Positions 10,800-23,689 of a stretch of DNA of 64,000 bases are shown here, in pieces; positions within the stretch are counted from its first letter, which is position 1; every line of letters begins with the position of its first letter. Location: positions 29,911,360 through 29,975,359 of the forward strand of contig OX465583.1 in assembly GCA_950022655.1 (NCBI GenBank), given 5' to 3'. A model generated the notes under the pieces. That model was not told the DNA's origin and did no database searches. It saw only the letters and a list, made by a program, of their open reading frames with translations. Position numbers and translations under genes: made by a program. Source of the DNA: Alentia gelatinosa. Taxonomy: Eukaryota; Annelida; Polychaeta; Phyllodocida; Polynoidae.

Positions 10800-12300
10800 T
10801 GGTTGAGTAATGACGAGCGCGGCAAGTAGGTAGTGCATAATGTCGTCTGCTTTACTGTAACTGGGATTTATGGGCAGGTGAAGCTAATAGAAAATGCCAG
10901 TGAAAAATGATAGTATACTGAAACCACTGAGGCCCCTTTCTCTGTCATTGGCATTGACTGGCAGCGGGCAATAAGCGAGCATTCAGTGAAACTTGAATGA
11001 GGATAGAGTGGACATTGAGCAAGCAGAGAGTGGGTAGTAAGCAAGTGTTTCTATGCAAGATGGTCCCTCGTGGGAATTGACATAAATATATTAATATTCT
11101 GATTGGATGTCTTCAAAACGTGACAAGAAGCTTTTTTACAATCTACAGACTGTGCTTTAATTATGCCCATTTTAGAGTTTTTGTATATTCCCGTCCACAT
11201 ATAAGATGGAAGTGTTTTTAACCTATCCCACTCGCTTTCTACCACTCTTCCAGGCGGTCCTGTGCATCTCTTATGATATAAAGGGACACTCCCATACAGT
11301 ATTCTCTCAGTCAGCCAATCACAGCCAAACAAACAAACAACAAACTCATCCCTAGTTGGAAGAGGTCCTGTGAAGAGAAACTATATTTCATCCGATATGT
11401 GCTGATGCAAATCTTGGCTGGTACCCGCCTGTATCAACGATAACAGGCAGGTAGTGGACGTTGGTTGTGGCGCTGGCAGAGGATGAATGCTGGTTTTGGA
11501 CTCTATGATGGGAAGTGTCTGACAGACCCAAAACCAGCTCAATTTTCAAAATCCAACTGACATTGCACATGCCGCGATGTGGTTTTCACGAGCAGTAAAC
11601 TCTAATGGGATATAAATCTGATACAATTGAAATAAGATTAAGGTAATATGACTTATGATACAACGCCCTAGCTGAAATGTTGATTGAAAACTAACTTTGA
11701 TGGTTTTGACAGGTGCTTGAGCGATAATAGGGGCCGCAGGCGCTTGACAATTAATTATGACAGTGTAACTAGCTCAGAGATCGACTGCCAGTATGTGTAA
11801 TACATTCCAAAACCAAGGCAGGTTTACAAAACATCAGTTCCATATTAGATCTATTCTAATGTATTTAATTAAAGTGCACATTATCTATTACATGTGGTTC
11901 CTACTCACACTAGCACCACACACGCCATGTTGTTTATTTACAGCCTGAAGTTTGCGCATGCGCTCACCGAGGTTACCAAAATCAGGCATATCGCATCGAT
12001 CTGTCCCTGCGGTCTAATTCCGCCGTGTCCCCTAGCGGATGACCGGGGAACCAGCGTAATGCAAATCATATGGTACTATATTGCCGCTACAGTATTGATA
12101 AACAAAATCTAGGTTTTAGTGAACTTAATGGTCAATTGGGCTAGCATACGAGGATGGCCCAGGGAAATAGAAAATACAATTATAAGAATATTTCAATGCA
12201 TCTTTTGATTGAATAATGATTGTCAGGCATATCCGCTAATGTAGAACAAAGCTTAGCGAGTGCATATACATGTACTCATGAACTCGATATATATGTTTTC
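10800..12300. other. No gene called
   Basis: Unique AT-rich sequence. Frames of 60-93 codons on the minus strand lack coding character. An octamer-like ATGCAAAT is at about 12058. Confidence 0.5.
11950..11968. promoter_or_regulatory. NRF1-like palindrome
   Basis: TTTGCGCATGCGCTCA contains the TGCGCATGCGC site typical of NRF1-driven promoters. No exon was found near it; another NRF1-like site is at 57847. Confidence 0.3.
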
Positions 12301-12347
12301 CAGTTGATCTGAGGATCTAAAATCCCACCTGAGCTCATATTTAACAG

Positions 12348-12475
12348 ACTGCTACAACTGTGTAATAACACATCATCCTATCCTGGCCTACCAGAAGGCC
12401 CTGGACGAAGTATCCAGAGAACAGGCAGCCATCCCTTGTCTAGACGCTTCCACTATCATCCACCACCTCTTTTAG
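12348..12475 (+). CDS. Possible terminal exon, unknown protein
   Basis: Acceptor TTTAACAG|AC leads into 41 codons ending at TAG 12473-12475. The composition is convincing: THHPILAYQKALDEVSREQA, then a CLDASTIIHHLF terminus. A proline-rich minus-strand frame overlaps its end (12440-12790), so which strand is coding is open. No upstream exon was identified and the family is not recognised. Confidence 0.28.
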
Positions 12476-12800
12476 CTGCAGGCCCATCTGTAGGGGAGAC
12501 CATAGGATGTTGGTCCTGGGCCGGCTAACCTGTTCAGAGTGGGTAGGGGGGGGGGGGGGCTCTGGGGAGAAGTGTGGGGGTCGGAGAGAGGGATGCACAG
12601 GGGGCATAGCCGGGGCTATTGATCGTTGGCGGTGCCTGTGACCTTTGCTTGATGAAGGTCCCCGGTCCGTCAGGGCGAGTGGTGTCCACTGCCTCGTCTG
12701 TCGGGAATTAGGACGGTGAGACGCCACGGAGACGCCCGGGAGACGCTGGGGAGACGCGGCGCTGGTCGTACAGAGTAAAGAGCCCCGCAAGTCCAGTTAA
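12440..12800. other. GC-rich stretch with GAGACGC repeats and a G15-like run
   Basis: Contains a long G run near 12547, then repeated GAGACGC(C/T) motifs near 12720-12760. A proline-rich frame runs on the minus strand (12440-12790) but depends on the G run and starts at a non-ATG codon. Not called as a gene. Confidence 0.35.
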
Positions 12801-13879
12801 CGTGCCTCGCGATTTACTGAGGTCATTCTCAATGACAAAAGTCTCTGTATTTAGGCCCTGAAGCCTCTGTTGTGTCAACTTAACTTTCCTCTTGAATCCG
12901 AGAAAAGAAATATCGCTGCTAGCTCCAAAGCAATTTCTCCTCTCACCAACGACATTCTTTGAGTCAGTATTATGGGCATTGTGATTTTTTGGACCAGTGA
13001 GATTTAATTTAGCTTCGTGAATAAAGTATATATAGAATAGAATATATATGATAACATCCTATTTACATTTGTTGCATGCATACATTTTCGGATTAAACTG
13101 CATTTTGTTCGGATAATTTTGGTATGTAAATGAGTATCTTGAAATGGCAGATATTTTTAAAAAGATCTAAACATGTCATGCATCTGGCAAGATATATTTT
13201 CTTTTTCTAAACGAAACAAAAACAAGGCATCCACGTCTATAGCACCTCCTTTTCGGACAAATAAGTAAAGGGCAAAAGCCTCACGAGGCTATAAAAGGTC
13301 AGACTCGCCGTCTAATGAAGGTTTAAAAGAAGGTCAAATGAGTGTCAACCGCCTCGATAATTAGGTGATGAGGAGTCAGGTATAAGACAACGACATCCCT
13401 ATATGTCTCTATCACTTACATTGGCGCCCATCAAAAGTGTTAATTAACAAACAGTACGCATGTGGTAATCAAAGATATAGTTGTCAATAAATGATGATAA
13501 TTCTAAAAGGGAAACCACTATAAACTTCACCAGGCTAACAGTCAAAGGATCTAAAATACTGGTCAGGACAAAGACAAAAGTATCTCTGGTTTCCTTTCTA
13601 TACCACAGGAAGGAGCTCGAAATTTTCTTATTTATATTCGGGGATCGTAGGATGCAGCAAAGACTCAAAATATTGTTTACTGACTTTCTTGTTCTGTTAA
13701 TGAATAATAAGAAATAATTCATATTGAAAAATAGAATGAAATTAACTATAGGTTAACTATATTATATTGTTACATAAGCAAACCATACAATTAATATGTC
13801 CTCATATCTATGGTATTCCTAAAGACAAACTATATGACACTCACTGTGTCTCTTTATCATTATATACCTAGAAATGATT

Positions 13880-14340
13880 AAAAGCGCCATTCTACAACTC
13901 AATAAATAGTGAGAATGAGTGGTCACTTGGTACGGAGGGGCATATGGATATTCTTTCGTCACTCAGTGACGAACGGAATTTGTACTACTGGTCAGTAAAA
14001 GTGAGACATTCGCCTAAGGTATATAGTAATATATTTAAGAGTCCATCACTCAGTGACAAATGGAATCCATACAGCCGATCCGTAAATGTGAGACGTTCGC
14101 GCACAGATTTATGATATTATATTGAGACAGCGCTAGTGTTTTGAGGAGGAAATATATCCTGATATTGAATCTTCTTACTAGTAATATATACTTCCATATC
14201 ATTAAAAAAAGCCATTTTACAACATGTCACGTGGTACGGAGTGCACAAACTGTTAGTTATCTACAATGCGCACGAACAGAATCCGTACAGTTGGCCAGTA
14301 TATGTGAGACATTCGTGCACAGGTATATAATAATAAGTTC
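13880..14340. repeat. Diverged direct repeats around TCACTCAGTGACGA
   Basis: Three related units. Each contains GTGAGACRTTCG after a GGAATYYRTAC block, and two also share CACTCAGTGAC. They lie near 13960-14035, 14045-14120 and 14255-14335. Two share a preceding GGTACGGAG block. No gene. Confidence 0.6.
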
Positions 14341-14344
14341 AGCA

Positions 14345-16225
14345 AGGTTATCATGTTATTATCCCTATACAAATTACTGATAATCTCAAATATATGTGAA
14401 ATGGATTTAACACTGAACTATTCATTGATAATAGAATGCTAAAGATATTTATTTTAGTAAAGCCTATCCATCGTTGGTGCAGACATACCATCAAGAATTA
14501 ATCCTCTTATGTCTTCCAGACACTTCCAGGATCAATTGCCATTCTGGCAAGCTCCCAAGGACCATCTAACAAGAAAGGTTTCTGTCTGTGTCGCCGGAAA
14601 ACCCCTAAAATGGGCAATTTCCCTGCGGTAAAAAAACACCACACACCGCTACACAAGCTATAACCAAGCGCGGCCTCTTTTAAAGGACACTATGTACATA
14701 CTCAAAAAGGCATATCCGATCGAACTCATGGGTGGAACAGGATAAAAGCAAGTACTGGATAAATAGCCTTTGATTAGGAACTGGGGTATAGAGCTTTATA
14801 GAGGGGAGAGATTACAACAAGAAAAGAATGGCTAAAACATGGCGGTGCTCCTGTGTAAGAGATGCTTTCATTTCAATGGGGAAGGCAAGGGACAGTGCAT
14901 TAACTCATCAGTAAGGATTAAAGCTATTTGGAGTAGAGTCAGGCGATACAGCCATTAAACAGAGATGTATATTGTGTAGAGACAAATAATTATAGATTGT
15001 CGTTTGACGCTCTCTGATATCAACTCTGTTTTTTCTATCTCTTCATTTTAGGACTTGTTTTGCCAAATCCTCATTCAAGAAGTAGACTATGAATATTATC
15101 TGAAAATAACCAGACAGGTCCTGCCCTTATTTTCTCCTTTTCACCAATTTCCTTCATGTCTTTTTTAACGTAGTCCGAGTGTTTTTTTTAAATCAAATAG
15201 AGGTTCAGATTTCAAAGTGATCATTAGGAGACTATGGCTGGCTTTCCTATGTTGCTTGTCTCGGATTATTAGTTATACTTCAATTTTTCTATTGAAACCG
15301 GTCAACTTCGCTCCACGCTAAATAATCAAGAGGAGGCGGACCTTAACAACCATCAGCAGGTTCGCCCCCACTCATAACAGAGGCAAATTCATAGCGGCAA
15401 TTCCATATGTATACAAGCAACCGGCTTGTTTTGAGAATGCGGTCTTAAGACTTCAATCATTCGGTTTTCAAGATATCATCTTCAATAAGACGCATCAAGA
15501 TAGCAACGATAGCTAAAGCTGTTGATGTTGGGTGTCTTCTCAATGGGATATCACTGTTATATTTACCGTCAATATAATAATTGTTCACCGTGTAAACCTT
15601 TGTATCCTGCCATATATAAAGCAGTAATGTAGACAAATGTATTCCCAAGGATAGGCGAGAGAGTTAATGGAGAATGTTTTAGAATATACTAGGGACTTCG
15701 TCACATCGTATTTGAGAGGGTGAGGGCTTAGTGGCGCCCCCTACTCTTAATACCCGAAACTATCAATTAGTTCCCAACCATCATTTCATGTGACACCGAT
15801 TTTACCGACTACCAGCGAAATATGATCTCATTGCCTTCTCTCAAGGAAAGGAGATCGGAAAAGTACAGTTCTAAATTATGATTTCAGTACAGCTACAAAC
15901 AAATCTGAAGGATAAAAATACATCTGAGTAGAGAAACACAAAAAAGATCAGCAGGATTAAGTTAAGTACTGTACGAGAATCTCACTCTCGTGGTCCTTCA
16001 GTCTCCATGCCTAGGTCTGGTTCACTATGTCTCTATGTACGGGAGCAACTTCAAGCGGATTCGACGGAATTCTAACGTTTTAAATATAGTAGGTAACTAT
16101 ATATAATGATGCCCTCGAGGTCTAAAAAGTGATAGTCGGCAGGTTTAAGACTCCTGCTTCTCTGAACTCATTATCTCGAATATGGTGAAAATCAGAGGAA
16201 AGATGGCTGCCCCAATGACCTGAAA
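14345..16225. other. No gene called
   Basis: Unique AT-rich sequence with one CTCF-like site; otherwise nothing recognisable up to the LINE fragment. Confidence 0.5.
15728..15748 (-). promoter_or_regulatory. CTCF-like motif
   Basis: Minus strand GTAGGGGGCGCCACTAAG contains the AGGGGGCGC core of the animal CTCF site. Confidence 0.35.
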
Positions 16226-16226
16226 G

Positions 16227-17150
16227 CTATCTTCCCCTATGGCACAATATCAAATAGAGACCAGCCTTCTTAATGCTAGCAAAATACCCATAAAGCTGAT
16301 ACCAATACAAAAAACAAAAAACTTTTTTAAATCGAAAAGCAGCCATAGTCGTTTCAAGACAACAATCATTCCTTACTTCGATTATGGGGATATCCTCTAT
16401 ATGCAAGCCTCTAAACAACTTCTATCTAAACTCCAAGTCAGTCAAAACAAAGCCCTGAGGATTTGTTTGAAGGCGAGCAACAGAGAAAGTGTCCTACAAA
16501 TCCACAGACAACTAAATATCCCCCTGCTACACAACCGAAGAACTGCTCACCTATCCAATTACATGTACCAACGGGCACAGAAAGATGAAAACATCGATAA
16601 ACGAATCATGCCCACGAGGCAGCACATTGGGAAGATATTAAAAGTATTCACCCCAAATTGTAAGGCATACCAAAAATCAGTAGAATATTATGGTGGGATA
16701 CACTGGAATACACTACCAGTTTTAGTCCGCTCCACACCCACGCTAAAAATGTTTAAATCGTGAACAAAGAGAACCATGCTAGACTCTATTGTATAAAAAA
16801 ACATGACGGTTATGACATGTGACATACCCACGTCGTATTATTTAGTCCTCCCCAAAACCCTGAATCACGAATACGGATATACTGTGTGTATGTATCAAAA
16901 TGTTAACGGTACTAAGACATTATACATCCCCTATACTCTGAACGACATGTTACAAATTGTATGGATCGTAACAAATACAAATACACAGGCAAAGCTGTTA
17001 TAACACATGTTCACCAAGTAGCCAAAGAAAATCAGCCTCGGCTGATGGCTACTTCTTTATTGGAAGTACATCCTACAATGTAACCCTATAAGATGAATTG
17101 TAAACATTCTAATGACCCAATAAAGATTTGTCAAAAAGAAAATAACAAAA
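16227..17150 (+). mobile_element. 5'-truncated non-LTR retrotransposon (LINE) 3' end
   Basis: An open frame (16239-16763) matches the C-terminal part of LINE reverse transcriptases of the Jockey/CR1 type. The pattern is IIPYFDYGDILYMQAS, then LQVSQNKALRICLK, then YYGGIHWNTLPVLVRSTPTL and FK. The core RT motifs and the endonuclease are absent, so the copy is 5'-truncated, as usual for target-primed retrotransposition. The frame ends at a TGA just after the conserved FK, probably slightly early. A likely 3' UTR follows, with AATAAAG near 17120 and an A-rich tail to 17150. It is in plus orientation. Confidence 0.8.
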
Positions 17151-17162
17151 AAAATAGCCAAG

Positions 17163-17490
17163 AGGTTTGTTTGTGGGTTTGTGGGTTTGATTTAACGTCC
17201 AGTTAACCATTGAAGGTTCTCACCAGACTTTCTCAAGGTTCTTTTACACCACAAGGGTGGTGATCGAATCTATGAAATGAATTTAGGAGGAAATCCCACC
17301 CCTACACATTTACCGAGGTGAGAGTTCTTTTACTTCCCACACCACATAGACATGGTATGAGAAGGATTGGCCTTTGATATAGCAGTAAATCTACCACTGC
17401 TGGGTGGTGTAGGAGAAAAGTGGCTGCAGTGGGACCTGAATCAACAAAGTCCTGTGCTCTTTACCACTGAGCTAACTCCCCACCCACCCC
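17163..17490 (-). mobile_element. SINE family A, copy 3
   Basis: The longest copy, with CACATAGACATGGTATGA preserved exactly as in copy 1. The head region at 17430-17490 has a damaged B box (ACCTGAATCAAC). It follows the LINE tail at 17150 almost directly. Confidence 0.85.
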
Positions 17491-17494
17491 GGTC

Positions 17495-18440
17495 GCTTTA
17501 GTTATGCTTGCATGCAAGCATATCCGGTCTGCACCACGAGGAGGCGAGGCGACCAAGAGGGTGAACAGATTGGTAATTTCTGTCCACCCCAGCAGACCTA
17601 GCCAAGAGGAATGTCTCGCTCCTATGATATGGGACCCCTCGCCTCATTATGATTTGGAGGGTTTACTGACTAGATATTGTCGAGAAGCAATGAAGGTGAC
17701 TTTGGGGAAGTGGGGAATAGTAGATGGTATAGGGAATCTGTAGAGCGCTGCGGAGAAAGCTATTTAGGAGAATGGAGAGATAGTAGAGCAATGGTCAAAG
17801 AGAGTTGGTCACACAGCAAAGAGGAAGCCGTCAGGGCAAGGTACCCCCATCCTATCCCACATGCTGGTATCTACCCCTACACTCCATTTCTTATGATGTC
17901 AAAGGCCCGAGGGAGGTATCAGACCTCGGAGGGTCTATACACTGGCTTTCCATTAAGCGACAGTCAGCCAAAGGTTCATCTGATAATAATAGGTTTGTAC
18001 TTCTGTACAACCTATATCTTTGGTATCATTTGAATATCAAGTATATACTAAGTAATATATCTTATTCATGATTCCTTTAATTATTGATCATTTCTGATCA
18101 CATTAGCATTACCAAATGCATGTCGTATACATTAGGTACTTTCAAAATATATAATTTCTCTCTTTTCAAGCTTGATTATTAAATCTTATTCGTGTCATTG
18201 GGTTGTTCTGTTCACCTTTTGTTTCGAGGTTCATTTCCCTGAACTATTTGTAGGTCTTGCCATTTATTTTATTAGTGTTGATTTCATTTATTCACTGTTT
18301 TCGTGAAAGGTTTAACTGACACTTTTACACTGTCGGTGGTTCTTGATTATTAATTTCTTTTCCCTTAATAGTTTATGCAAAGTATTTCCATTACAGATAC
18401 CTATAAAATGAATCCACACATCCCTACTCATATCATGCTG
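17495..18440. other. No gene called
   Basis: Frames of 79-118 codons overlap at 17504-18071, but they share no known motif, and 17900-18440 is very AT-rich. Confidence 0.4.
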
Positions 18441-18441
18441 T

Positions 18442-18470
18442 GGGGCCATCCATAAAGTACGTACGCAAAA
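18442..18470 (+). mobile_element. End of a dispersed inverted-repeat element (GGGCCATCCATAAAGTA)
   Basis: GGGCCATCCATAAAGTACGT followed by ACGCA recurs at 37852-37876 (with TATGTACGCA). I recall similar CCATCCATAAA..ACGT starts in DNA elements of many invertebrates. Neither copy has a visible partner end. Confidence 0.45.
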
Positions 18471-18474
18471 TGCC

Positions 18475-19170
18475 TGACATGTTCTTTCCCCCTACCCTCT
18501 ATATGGATGCCCACTGTCGATACACTACTTATGGCTCCTATCTTTCTACTGCATTCGGCTTCCTCTTTCATACTGTTTCCCTCTCCACTCCCGACTCTCC
18601 ATCTCCCACTTCCTTCTTCCTCTCCTGTATCCAGTCCTGTCCTCTAACTCATGCCTACAACTTACAATTTACCATCTGGCTATCCAAATACCGATCAACT
18701 TCTCACACCAGCACTAACGGAAGTTTATTGCTTCCTACCTCATGTTTCCAAATATAGGTCTTCTGTCTCCTCTCCTGTAAATTTAAGTTTCTCCCTTGTT
18801 TCTTCCATCTCACATCTATGATTTCTATTTTTGTTTTATATCCTCTTCTTTCCCATCCCATCTGCTGCGTATACCTCCTGCCTTCTTACACCTCATGTCA
18901 TTTACCTGTTCCCTAAGATCTCCCTTAGACCACTTTCTTTTCCATCTCTATTCTCTTTTGTTCCCCATCTTATATTGGTTTTCTTTTTCATTTTAATATC
19001 AGGATCTAGCTCGTGGTGACACAATAACAGCTTCCTCTCCAACATATCTCCCATCTTCTAACTTCCATTCTCCTTCTCCTGTGATCATCCCTTATTCCCT
19101 TTTTTCTTTCCTTAAGTTTACCACTTTCTTAGTCCTACCTCCTTTCTACCGCCTCCTACCTCAGACACCT
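18475..19170. repeat. Pyrimidine-rich low-complexity tract
   Basis: About 700 bp strongly biased to C and T on the plus strand (CTTCCTCTTTC, CTCCCACTTCC and similar), without a clear unit length. The frames of 62-105 codons here are by-products of the bias. Confidence 0.7.
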
Positions 19171-19320
19171 TATTTCTGCCTTTTGTAGAAAGGGCCGATG
19201 GCTGGAGATTCTAGGTGTTATTATGGAGATGTAAACAAGGTGTAGACCGGAGATGGAAGGATGTGAGGGGTGGGATCCAAGGAGACCAGCAAGCAAATGG
19301 CAGGGTGAGGACATTTACCA

Positions 19321-19539
19321 AGGTCTCCAACGTTGACAAACATCACTCTCCAACCGGAGTCCCTGCAGGGCATTCTGGCCTGCAAACAATGCTTGGAAAA
19401 GGTCACTGCCATACCTTTCAGCTGCCGCTCCGTACGCTACCCGTTCCAACGGCATTCAATCTACGCTGATTACCAGCGCGTGAGAGCCGCGTCGGTGTTG
19501 TGTCGTCTGCTAGTTAGGTATCACAACAGAGGTTCATAG
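19321..19539 (+). other. GC-richer open segment, coding status unclear
   Basis: After TTTACCAAG a plus frame is open for 68 codons (LTNITLQPESLQGILACKQC..YADYQRVRAASVLCRLL) to TAG. A minus frame with a possible donor (CCTTG|GTAAATG) is open as well. Base composition is gene-like, but I recognise nothing on either strand. Confidence 0.25.
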
Positions 19540-19544
19540 GGATG

Positions 19545-21000
19545 AAGAAAATGTAGGGCTGGATCCGGGAGTGTGGTGGGAAAAGAGGGTGATGTTGGTT
19601 TGGGAGGGGGGCAGACTGCTTCCCAGCGATCAATATGTGCCTCTCATCTCAGAATATCTCGCCACGGACAAGAACAGAAAATGGAATACGTGTTCACCAT
19701 TTCGATGATTCTAACTTACAAAGACATATAGCAGGGCTGCCAACCCTGTATCATCTAAATTGGTATTTTGTCTGCCTGAAATCTGTAATTTGCTATCAAA
19801 ATTAGTAATGACTAGGACTGAAATCTGAAATAGAGTTTGTAATGATAATTTTGGCATAAAGTCTTAACATAGCTATTGATTCAATCTATTCAAAAGAAAT
19901 GTGCAGGCATATTCCTAACAAATAAATCTAATATATTGCCTCTCTTTAAAGATAGCTGGATATGTTTTCTGTAATATCTAATTTATTTTTTTGATATATC
20001 GAGCATGATTCGCAAGCTAGAAGAAACTCAGTAGTCTATCATCATACCCGTATCTAATGTACATATTTACTACCTGTAGAATCAGTAAACTACGGGCATA
20101 TTTCAATTTATTCGAATTTACTATAGCGAAGAAACCAATAGAAATACTGGAAATATACATAACCTTCCTTGATAAACATTCATAGCCTAATCGAACCGTG
20201 ACATGCATATTATGGGGGGGGGGGGATTCGTAATTTGGCACTAAAAGGCGTCGACATTTGTGAAATTACATTAATATTACATTAAATTATAAAATATTTA
20301 TAATACTTGGTAGCCCTGGACTATAGATTCTAGATTATCGAAAGATGCCAGTGAGGTTTAGAAAAAAAAGTCAATCGATTCTCAAATCTTTTTTACTAGT
20401 AACATAGGAATTTAGTGCACTATAAAAACTGCATAACTGAAAAAAACAGAAAATTGACATAATTAAATATCATTTCAAAAATATGAAATGCATCAGGAAT
20501 CGTCTGATAGTAAAGAAGGGTTACGATTCATTAGAAAAAATTAATATGCACTGCCTTTGATACTCCACTCATCGATTAGTTCAGAATAGAACCTTTAGGC
20601 ATGGGTTTTATATATACAGCTGCCTGTGAATGCATTGCACAGCAATGCATTGATTCCCACTGACAGCTTTCACCATACCGTTTTTCCGTCAACCCATCTC
20701 ATAGATTCCACCTGCCAACTCTGGTAATTACTGCTGCCAAAGATGCCAGTGAGGTAGAAAAATACTGGAAAATTTCCGAGTCCTGCTCATCTCCACTCTT
20801 CTCAAATGTGATAAAAATGAAGAACATTATTCAAAAGAGAATAATAGGAAATAACAAAAAAGGCAATAACAAGAAATTGGCATTTCTGTATTGATTGAAA
20901 TTCCAATAATATCTCGTACATCAATAGGCGTCATCTTCCAATTTCATTGTGGAAACAAAGTAGTGTCCTTGGTGAGTAATATTTCGTTATAATATGACCC
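19545..21000. other. No gene called
   Basis: AT-rich; a short hairpin (AATGCATTGC, ACA, GCAATGCATT) at about 20628, a G run at 20214 and AAGATGCCAGTGAGGT twice (20343, 20740). Confidence 0.5.
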
Positions 21001-21004
21001 TGAC

Positions 21005-21490
21005 AGTTCATACTACTAAAGCGATCACCTTGTATGACCCTTAATACAAAGTAGTCATATTGCCTGAGCAATCATCATATTCGACCAGTGAAACAAGGTG
21101 ACCATATTGCCTAAGCAATCTCCATGTCCTACCCTTGAAAAATGGCGGTTATACTGACTAAGCAATCATCATTAATATAATATGGTCATATTACCTAAAG
21201 AATAATCATGTACGACCCTTAATACAAGGTGGTCATAATGCCTAAGCAATCACCATTTCTGACAATTGATACAAGATGGTCATAGTGCCTATGTAATCTT
21301 TTTCCTTAATTTGCATCACACCAAGGTGGGATTTTCAGATACATTCCAAATAAATTATACATGGTACGGTCCGCGACATTCATGTGATAGCCAGTCCAAA
21401 AAAATAACATCAAGGCTGACGCTTTATACAAAGTGGTCATACTGCCTAAGCGATCATCATGTCTGACCCTTGATACAAGGTTGGGGTAAT
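21005..21490. repeat. 45-bp minisatellite, interrupted
   Basis: Units like ACAAGGTGGTCATATTGCCT, AAGCAATCATCAT, GACCCTTGAT start at about 21048, 21093, 21139, 21179, 21224, 21270 and 21429. A ~115-bp unrelated segment (21305-21420) interrupts the array. Confidence 0.8.
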
Positions 21491-21499
21491 ATTGGCCGA

Positions 21500-22785
21500 C
21501 AGATGGCGTGTGATCAGCCAACAAGCACTTGGCGCTGTGCCTACATCTTCTCCTCTTCCTTGCCTCCCAGCCCAACATTTAACCTCATTTCTAAGAGCAA
21601 TGACCAATAAAAGATGCTGACATGTATGGGATTCGCTCGCTGGCGTTGCTTAGCGAGGATGGCTAGGGGAATACAATAAGCACGGGTACAGAGCCCTTCT
21701 GAGGCTCATCGCGGGACTGTGGGTATGGTTAGATGAGGAACGTGCTGGGAGTATGATTACCTACACCAGTCTGGTACAGTCATGACTCACCTGGCTGAGA
21801 GGTTATCACGAAACCAGGCGCATATCGCAGGGGTTTCTGGTTTTGAGCATGGTCTTGGCCCAATTGGTTAAGGTCAGAGACATTTTGATACAAAGAGCTG
21901 TATTGGTAAAGTGAGGAATAGCAGTTAAGCTATGTAACATATATATCAAACTATTGCTGTGAAGATCTTCATTATTTGGGGATAATGCAATATAAATGAA
22001 AATGAAAAGATATACATGTAGTGTTAGTGTCTTTCAAGAGACCTTTACTGACTTGGACAAATAACTCATTGATGCTAAATTTTCTAAATTTTTCAACTTG
22101 TGTGTAAGACACAACTCGGTGTAGGGTACGCCTCGTCACATTAGATCAACTCAATTTTGGTATCCAATAGACGTAATAAATACGGCACCAATGAGTTACC
22201 AATTATTACCAATTCCTGCATAGGAAATGGTCCGCCCATCATGATCAAGTTCCCCGGATTTACTTCCTATATAAAGCTTTGTCCACAACTATTAATCGGT
22301 AATAGCTGAACAGACCGGCTCACTGAGGCTCACTGGACATTTATGGAGGTACCACAATGAGGAACTGAGGATATACGATGTTGGGATATTGTAGCGCCAT
22401 GCTCAAGCCAATTTGTTTTACTATACAATAACTGATAAGAAGAATTAAGTATAAAAGCAAAATACACACTAATAAGAAGATAACAATTCCGTTCATTGAC
22501 AGCTATTTAGTCTATTCATACTCTTTCGATTGCCATTCATTGACAATATTGGATTCTAAAGAAGCAAGGGATATCTCATGATATTTTCAGAACACGATTT
22601 GAGCCTATATTCACTCTTGGCCATACGACATTTGACTGATATCACAGGCTCACTATCCATACTCTATAGATCCCCACTGCTCCTCAGTCAACCATCGGTG
22701 ACGTCGATATCGACAGCCTATGGACACGCCTAGCCTTGGCCTATATTTAGATCCATCTCTGCCTTTTTTTTTTATCTCGTTCCCA
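21500..22785. other. No gene called
   Basis: Unique sequence; frames are short and unremarkable. Confidence 0.5.
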
Positions 22786-22789
22786 CCAA

Positions 22790-23495
22790 ATACACGGCCT
22801 TTCTTTCTCGTTAGGTCAGCAATGCTGTAAATCTCTCTCCATGAATGATTCAGAGCAACACACTGCGTTTGCTTTCTTCCCAAGGACCCTGGCCGTGCAG
22901 CCCGGTAATAAGAGGCTGACCAGCAGGGCTCTGAGAGTCAGGGGTAGACCATAGACTTTGCCCTGGGTTAAATAAGTGTGAGTGGTATAGATGTATAAGA
23001 TCCCTCTACGGTTTCCCACATCATAAGATGCCTGTGGCCACATCTCTTACAGACTAGCCACTCCTACCAATGTCATATTCATGGTCGTATGTCACACTTT
23101 GATGTACGGGGTGTGTGATGTGCCCATGGTATCGGAACATATCTTATCAATAATGTCACCACATAGTCTTTACGTCTGAAGACACTAAGCCAGTTTCCGC
23201 TTAATACTTTTGGGCTTGGCAGTTTAAGGGCAGCGGGACAGGCTGGAGAGGGGTAGCATGCTGGCTTGCAGATCATAGGGTCTGGGTTTGAGGCTCACCT
23301 AGTGTTTGATGCTTGTTTTCATCCTCACCTCATAGACTCAATCCCACCATTAGCAATGCTGAAAATACTGCTCCATAAATGATTAAGAGTAATACACTGT
23401 TCGCTTTCATCCTGTGAATAGACTTTGCCCCGAGAGAAGTGGTGTGAGTGGTGTAGATGCAGTTTCCCATAATACCAGTCGGCTTTAATGATTCC
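22790..23495. repeat. Diverged tandem duplication upstream of a SINE
   Basis: Two related blocks, 22815-23030 and 23350-23485, share AGCAATGCTG, CATGAATGATT/CATAAATGATT, ATAGACTTTGCCC and GTGTGAGTGGT.TAGATG. The first block carries an extra GC-rich insert at about 22875-22945. No gene is evident. Confidence 0.55.
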
Positions 23496-23499
23496 TGTT

Positions 23500-23685
23500 T
23501 TGGGTACAGCGGAATAGCTAAGTCAGTAGCGCATTGGCTTGACGATCACAGGGTCTGGGTTTCATGTTTAGCTGTGTCAATGTGTTTCCTGCTTGATTGT
23601 CAGACGCATCTTAAGGATTCGATCTCACCTTGAAATAACCCGGCCTGTTGCTAAGGCGTAAATCACTATCACCAAATGCATTCCT
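23500..23685 (+). mobile_element. SINE family C, copy
   Basis: tRNA-like head (GGAATAGCTAAGTCAGTAGC, B-box-like GGGTCTGGGTTTC), body GTTTCCTGCTTGATTGTCAG, tail CTGTTGCTAAGGCGTAAA. Confidence 0.65.
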
Positions 23686-23689
23686 GTTT

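Noticed and set aside
12440..12790. 116-codon proline-rich minus-strand frame
   Set aside because: It crosses a G/C homopolymer, begins at a non-ATG codon after a stop and has no splice support; the plus-strand reading at 12348-12475 is at least as good.
16803..17003. 66-codon plus frame after the LINE coding end
   Set aside because: It lies in the LINE 3' untranslated region and has no known motif.
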